64,000 bases of DNA from Nemania diffusa (Eukaryota > Ascomycota > Sordariomycetes > Xylariales > Xylariaceae), in contig JBBPUQ010000002.1 in NCBI GenBank assembly GCA_038501195.1, positions 6,463,001 through 6,527,000 of the forward strand, read 5' to 3'. The position numbers were made by a program, and so were the translations under genes. The notes under the pieces are model-generated. The model was not told the DNA's origin, made no database searches, and saw only the letters and a program-made list of their open reading frames with translations. Below, piece by piece: positions 59,996 to 64,000 of this stretch (position 1 is its first letter; each line of letters opens with the position of its first letter).

Positions 59996-61873
59996 ATGGG
60001 GCCTAACACTAACATCAAGTCCATTCATCGCACCCTTGCCGACTCCACCATTCGTCTACTAGATGTACACCCGGGCAAAGGCGCCGAGCCACTAACACTG
60101 TCGCTTTCTCACGTACCATTACAATCGCTTCCCGTTTATGAGGCTATATCGTACTTCTGGGGCCTAGCTACCGACGTAGTGCCCGTTGTCTGCGATGGCG
60201 TCGAGGTGTCCATCACCGCCAGCCTGTTCGGCGCCCTCAGCCAATTCCGACTGCCAGACCGCAGCCGCACGCTCTGGGCCGACGCCATCTGCATCGACCA
60301 GGCCAACCTGAGCGAGAAAGGTATCCAGGTCGGGCTCATGCCCCAGATCTACTCCGGGGCGGAGCGCGTGCTCATATGGCTCGGCCCCCTCGACGAGGCC
60401 CGCATCCTTCTGCGTCTACCGGAGTGGATCAAGGAGACCCGCGCCCTCATCCCCCCACCGCCGGCAACGTTCGACGCGCCGGAGGCGGCGCAGCAGTTCG
60501 AGAAGCTGTTGGCGGAGGCGCTGCAGCATCGTCGCGAGGGAAAGCCGAATCTCTACGATTATGACTGGCAGCCGCTCGCGGCGCTTGTTTCGCGGCCTTG
60601 GTTTCGCCGGAAGTGGATCGTGCAAGAGGTCGTGCTCGCGCGCGAGGCCGTGCTTTGCGTCGACCATGTCCGGCTGCCCTGGGATGAGCTGGCGCTGCTC
60701 ACGTATACCATGGCTGCGTTCGAACTCGTCACTATAGCTAGCGAGTCCATTGCGAAAGGGTACAGGACCGAGAAAGGCAAAGGCGCGTGGACGCTTGCTC
60801 TGTCCTTCACCATACCGATGCAGAACATTGCCTTCATCCAGGAGATTCAGGAGTACCGGCAATACGCGACCCTGATGGATGGGATCATGGCCACGAATCA
60901 CTTCCTTTGCACTGTAGAGCACGATCATATTTACGCACTGCTTGGCTTGCAGCTCAAACATACGGCTTTCCGGGCCGATTATGAAATATCCGTCGCAGAA
61001 AGTTACATACGATTCGCCAAGGCGATTCTCTTTGAGGGCCAGAGTTTGAAGGTCTTCGGGCTGGCCCCTTACAAGTCGTATTTCGCAGTGCCAGACACAG
61101 AGCGATTACCTCTTCCCTCCTGGGTACCCGACCTTCGCCTAATCCAATACGTGGCCACATTAGTGAGTTTCTCGGTATTGAAGCAGCGTTTCTTCGCCGG
61201 GGGCCGCGATAAGCCAATCCTACACTTGTCCGCAGACGGCCTCGTGCTGCATGCTCGCGGGAGAATCATCGACACGGTCAAATCCCTCGCCCCGACCTGG
61301 ATCGACATACTTAAAGTCGACCACCCAGAACTGCGATCCAACACAGACATCCTAGAACTCGCATCGAACGCATCGTTCAACTCCCCATTCAGCAAATGGC
61401 TCCTAGACTGCCATCGCTTCGCCGTGCAGAATGCCGCCCACCCGCCAGCGGAGCTGATGGCGGCCTTTGCGCGCACCATGGTCTGCAACATGAACTCGCG
61501 GGAAGGATACGCCGAGCCGGGCATGCTGGAGTCGTTCGCGGACTACCTCGCTTCGTGCGAGGACAAGGCCGGCAAAGAGGCGGAGGAGCATAAGCCGAAC
61601 CCGCACTTCATGCCGATTTGCTCTGCCGTGAGCCAGGCTGCCATGGGCCGCGTCTTCTGCATCACTGAGGCTTCGCGCCTAGGCCAGATCCCGATCGGGG
61701 CTGCGCTGGGCGACCGCATATGCGTGTTGGTGGGCGGGGAGACGCCTTATGTGATCCGGCCGACTGCGCAGGGCAGGTTTCGGCTCATTGGGGAGGCGTA
61801 TGTTGACGGTGTCATGGATGGAGAGGCGCTAGAGAGAAGCGAGTACATAGATGAGGATATTCAGATAGAGTAG
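59996..61873 (+). CDS. Heterokaryon-incompatibility (HET) domain protein
   Basis: One uninterrupted exon of 625 residues. The HET domain occupies about residues 45-215. YEAISYFWG (48-56), LWADAICIDQANLSEKGIQV (93-112), MPQIYSGAERVLIWLG and later SRPWFRRKWIVQEVVLA are the family's conserved blocks. The first block has FWG where YVWG or YTWG is usual. The remaining 400 residues are helical with no known domain and end in a small beta-rich part (GDRICVLVGGETPYVIR) also typical of these proteins. HET proteins trigger cell death when two unlike fungal strains fuse. No partner gene such as a NACHT/WD or HET-S-like protein lies next to it. Confidence 0.93.
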   Translation: MGPNTNIKSIHRTLADSTIRLLDVHPGKGAEPLTLSLSHVPLQSLPVYEAISYFWGLATDVVPVVCDGVEVSITASLFGALSQFRLPDRSRTLWADAICIDQANLSEKGIQVGLMPQIYSGAERVLIWLGPLDEARILLRLPEWIKETRALIPPPPATFDAPEAAQQFEKLLAEALQHRREGKPNLYDYDWQPLAALVSRPWFRRKWIVQEVVLAREAVLCVDHVRLPWDELALLTYTMAAFELVTIASESIAKGYRTEKGKGAWTLALSFTIPMQNIAFIQEIQEYRQYATLMDGIMATNHFLCTVEHDHIYALLGLQLKHTAFRADYEISVAESYIRFAKAILFEGQSLKVFGLAPYKSYFAVPDTERLPLPSWVPDLRLIQYVATLVSFSVLKQRFFAGGRDKPILHLSADGLVLHARGRIIDTVKSLAPTWIDILKVDHPELRSNTDILELASNASFNSPFSKWLLDCHRFAVQNAAHPPAELMAAFARTMVCNMNSREGYAEPGMLESFADYLASCEDKAGKEAEEHKPNPHFMPICSAVSQAAMGRVFCITEASRLGQIPIGAALGDRICVLVGGETPYVIRPTAQGRFRLIGEAYVDGVMDGEALERSEYIDEDIQIE

Positions 61874-62562
61874 AAGCTGCTGAATCAAATAGGGGCGAAA
61901 ATTAAAGGATAAACTAAGGGATAGAAAGGGTTTAGAGTAACGCACCAAATACCAAGAGCCAAGTAGATGTTTGTCGACTGTCGAATACTGGTCAACATAT
62001 CTCAGTGACTATATTATAACCACCCTACAGGGTAGTGCTATCACTAGAGGTAGGTAGTTTGGGATTTATTGGCGCTAAGGTACAGTTAGTTTGGCTGAAT
62101 CTTCTCGGCCGGATGCACATAGCGCTGAGCGAATGACAAGAGCTGAGGGCAACGAGGGGTTGGTTACCTCTCTCTATGTACGCATGTAGCTCGGTCCCGT
62201 AGGAAATGGTAGACAGCAAAAAGTAGGCGATGTAGACGAGATATAATACTCATGTATCTAGGAGCTTTGATATCTTGAATAGATATTAGGGAGTTAGAAA
62301 AACGTATATAGATACATTACGTTTCCTCATCTTCCCAACATCAATACTAAATAGCGTAGCACATGTCATGTCACCAAAGTCGACCAGGCTTGCATCGGAA
62401 GACTTGTATTTTGGGGGTATCGCCAAGATGACTTCGTCTATGAGATAGATAGCCACTATGCTATCATCCCTGAATTCGAACACGAAAAATTCCCGCCTCC
62501 GAAACCCACTAAACGCCTTTTGCCATGTAGTTGCGGAGAGCATATTCAGAACAGCCGCATCA
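61874..62562. other. Convergent 3' flanks
   Basis: About 690 bp, AT-rich, with a GGTAGGTAG word at 62049. A minus-strand frame continues from 62712 through this region only because the last intron is open. It is not coding. Confidence 0.5.
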
Positions 62563-63698
62563 CTAGAAATCCATGGCACTGTAGAGAAAATAGCAGAAAT
62601 TGTTAGTAATTGTACTATAGCATAGTATGGTAGCTCAAGTGCTCGAAATTGGCAGCGAAAGGTGTGGGGAGTCGCTGCCAGTTCGTTAAAGGAGAAAGAG
62701 AAAGGGACGCACCTCTCGCCGACGCCATCGTCGTCTCCAAAATCGTCGTCGTCGCCGTTGTCGAAGTACGCCTCGGCATTGTAGTCACCACCCTCTTCGT
62801 CTTCGGCGCTATCGTACACGTCGTCTTCCAGCTCCATCTCCTCTTCCTCGTCGTCGTCGACATCGCCAGCATCGCCGTCCTCGTTGTCAGCGTCCTTGCC
62901 GGCGCCCTCAATACGGGCCTTGCGCTCGTCTTCCGTCTCGTTCTCCCGGCGCCGCTGCTGCTGCGACCGGCCGCCCCAGCCGAAGATGTCCTCGTCGTCG
63001 TGGCCATCGGCGAAGGGGTCGTTCTCATCGTCCTCGTCATCTTCGAACTTCCGCTTCGCGGCGGCCCTGCTGGCACTCTCCTCGGTCTGGAAGCCGCCCT
63101 TGGGCCCGCCGGCGTCCATGCCGTCCAGCGTCGCCCAGAGCTCCTCGGGGAACAGGTCCTTGACCCAGGGCCGCGTGTCGCGCAGCTTGGGCAGGGTGCG
63201 CGTGTCGTCGACGAAGCGGTGGCTGTACATGGGCACGGAGAGGAAGGGGTCGATTGTGGCGCGGTTCTTGACGCCGTAGCGCGCGTTGAGCTGCGCGCGG
63301 CCGTGCCGGGGCAGCACGGGGTCCTGGGCCGAGAGGAACTCGCTGTTGATGTGGCGGTGCGTGTATAGCGGCGCGGCGTGGTAGGCGCGGCGGAACTTGA
63401 CGAAGCAGGCCACGGCGCGCTCTTCGAGGGGCGTCAGGTGAGGCGCTACGGGTGGCTTGTAGAATTTCTGTTGGGAGAGAACGGGAGTTTGTTAGTAGGG
63501 CGGCGGGTGAGAGCTTGTGCTGTGCGAGGCTGCAGGTGCACAGATGGGGAGGGAGAAGGCTACCGGATATGTCTCTTGGGGCTGGTCGTTGACAATAAGG
63601 CTCGGATCATCGCCGCCGGGCATGCCAGGAGGCGCGGGCTTTCCTCGACTGCCACCACGGCCGCCACCGCGGCCCCCTCTACCACCTCGACCGGACAT
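62563..63698 (-). CDS. RPC31: DNA-directed RNA polymerase III subunit RPC31 (RPC7)
   Basis: Exons 63698..63564, 63467..62713 and 62578..62563 give 301 residues. The N-terminus is an RGG run followed by PPGMPGG, then QPQETYPKFYKPPVAPHLTP and LEERAVACFVKFRRAYHAAP, the conserved core that docks in the RPC31/RPC82/RPC34 subcomplex. The C-terminal third is strongly acidic (Asp/Glu runs), as in all family members. The last exon is only 16 nt and ends SAMDF. Without it the frame would run about 120 residues into non-coding sequence. Nuclear, needed for initiation on tRNA and 5S genes. Confidence 0.9.
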
Positions 63699-64000
63699 CT
63701 CTCAGCGCATTACCGCTTAGAATTGTGCTGATGGAATATTCTTTTATGTGGATGGGAGTAGGTTTTATGAGGCGTGCTGTGGGGTATTGTTGCTGATGTA
63801 GTGGTTAAAATCAAATGGACTGAGTGAGATCACCATAATGAGTCGCAAAAGCTGCGCCTTTACCAGCACCTACCTAGGTATTTAATCCTCAAAATTTAGG
63901 CGGGGCCTTGTAATCAGATAGACCCCAGATGTGGCTGGCTTTGGTAGGTGGTTCTACAGGCCTACAGGGCCCACCACACACTACAACGCACACTTCTCAA
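63699..64000. other. Upstream region of RPC31
   Basis: 302 bp to the window edge. One CACCTACCTAGGTATT word at about 63869. Nothing else seen. Confidence 0.5.

Noticed and set aside
62649..63368. Plus-strand frame of 239 codons opposite RPC31
   Set aside because: Generated by the acidic codon repeats of RPC31 read backwards. Val/Leu-rich with no family.
1..64000. CRISPR arrays, bacterial-type operons, phage or intact transposons
   Set aside because: None seen. Spaced direct repeats are absent, genes have spliceosomal introns, and no transposase, reverse transcriptase or integrase motif was found.

Overview
The window is nuclear DNA from a filamentous ascomycete, most likely a sordariomycete. 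Nearly every gene is cut by short introns (mostly 50-100 bp) with GTRNGT donors, CTRAC branch sites and YAG acceptors. The gene content (HET-domain protein, NB-ARC/TPR protein, JEN1-type permease, microsomal P450, Hst3/Hst4-class sirtuin, fungal UDP-glucose dehydrogenase, RPC31) is typical of Pezizomycotina. AT-rich, TpA-rich stretches and C-to-T-type stop codons in decayed genes suggest repeat-induced point mutation (RIP). All exon structures below were read by hand from splice signals and frame continuity; none was tested against RNA or a database.

Layout. 1-6.3 kb: the 5' part of a mitochondrial 3-oxoacid CoA-transferase, an intact UDP-glucose 6-dehydrogenase and, on the other side of a 1.5 kb spacer, a badly decayed family-4 glycosyltransferase. 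8.4-19.8 kb: a small secreted or membrane-anchored protein, a 1205-residue protein with an HEFAH zinc-protease motif, and a sirtuin. 22-24 kb: a seven-exon P450 next to an AT-rich relic. 24.5-27.9 kb: a second member of the HEFAH family whose motif reads DELMH and whose 3' half is disturbed. 28.2-37.6 kb: an SDR oxidoreductase, an FAD monooxygenase, a sugar-type MFS transporter and an amidase that together look like a small catabolic cluster. 38.9-41.5 kb: an NB-ARC/TPR (NLR-like) gene with one in-frame stop. 42-48.6 kb: a single-pass membrane protein, a macrodomain hydrolase, an unknown acidic protein and an aldo-keto reductase. 51.9-63.7 kb: a JEN1-type monocarboxylate permease, a dienelactone-hydrolase-like/NTF2-like fusion protein, a YVC1-type vacuolar TRP channel, a HET-domain protein and RNA polymerase III subunit RPC31.

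Most genes are unrelated housekeeping or accessory singletons. The candidates for joint function are the SDR/monooxygenase/transporter/amidase group, the UDP-glucose dehydrogenase with its dead glycosyltransferase neighbour, and the two paralogues of the HExxH family. I did not find a clearly new multi-gene system. The HExxH/DExxH pair is the least explained item and the one most worth following up.
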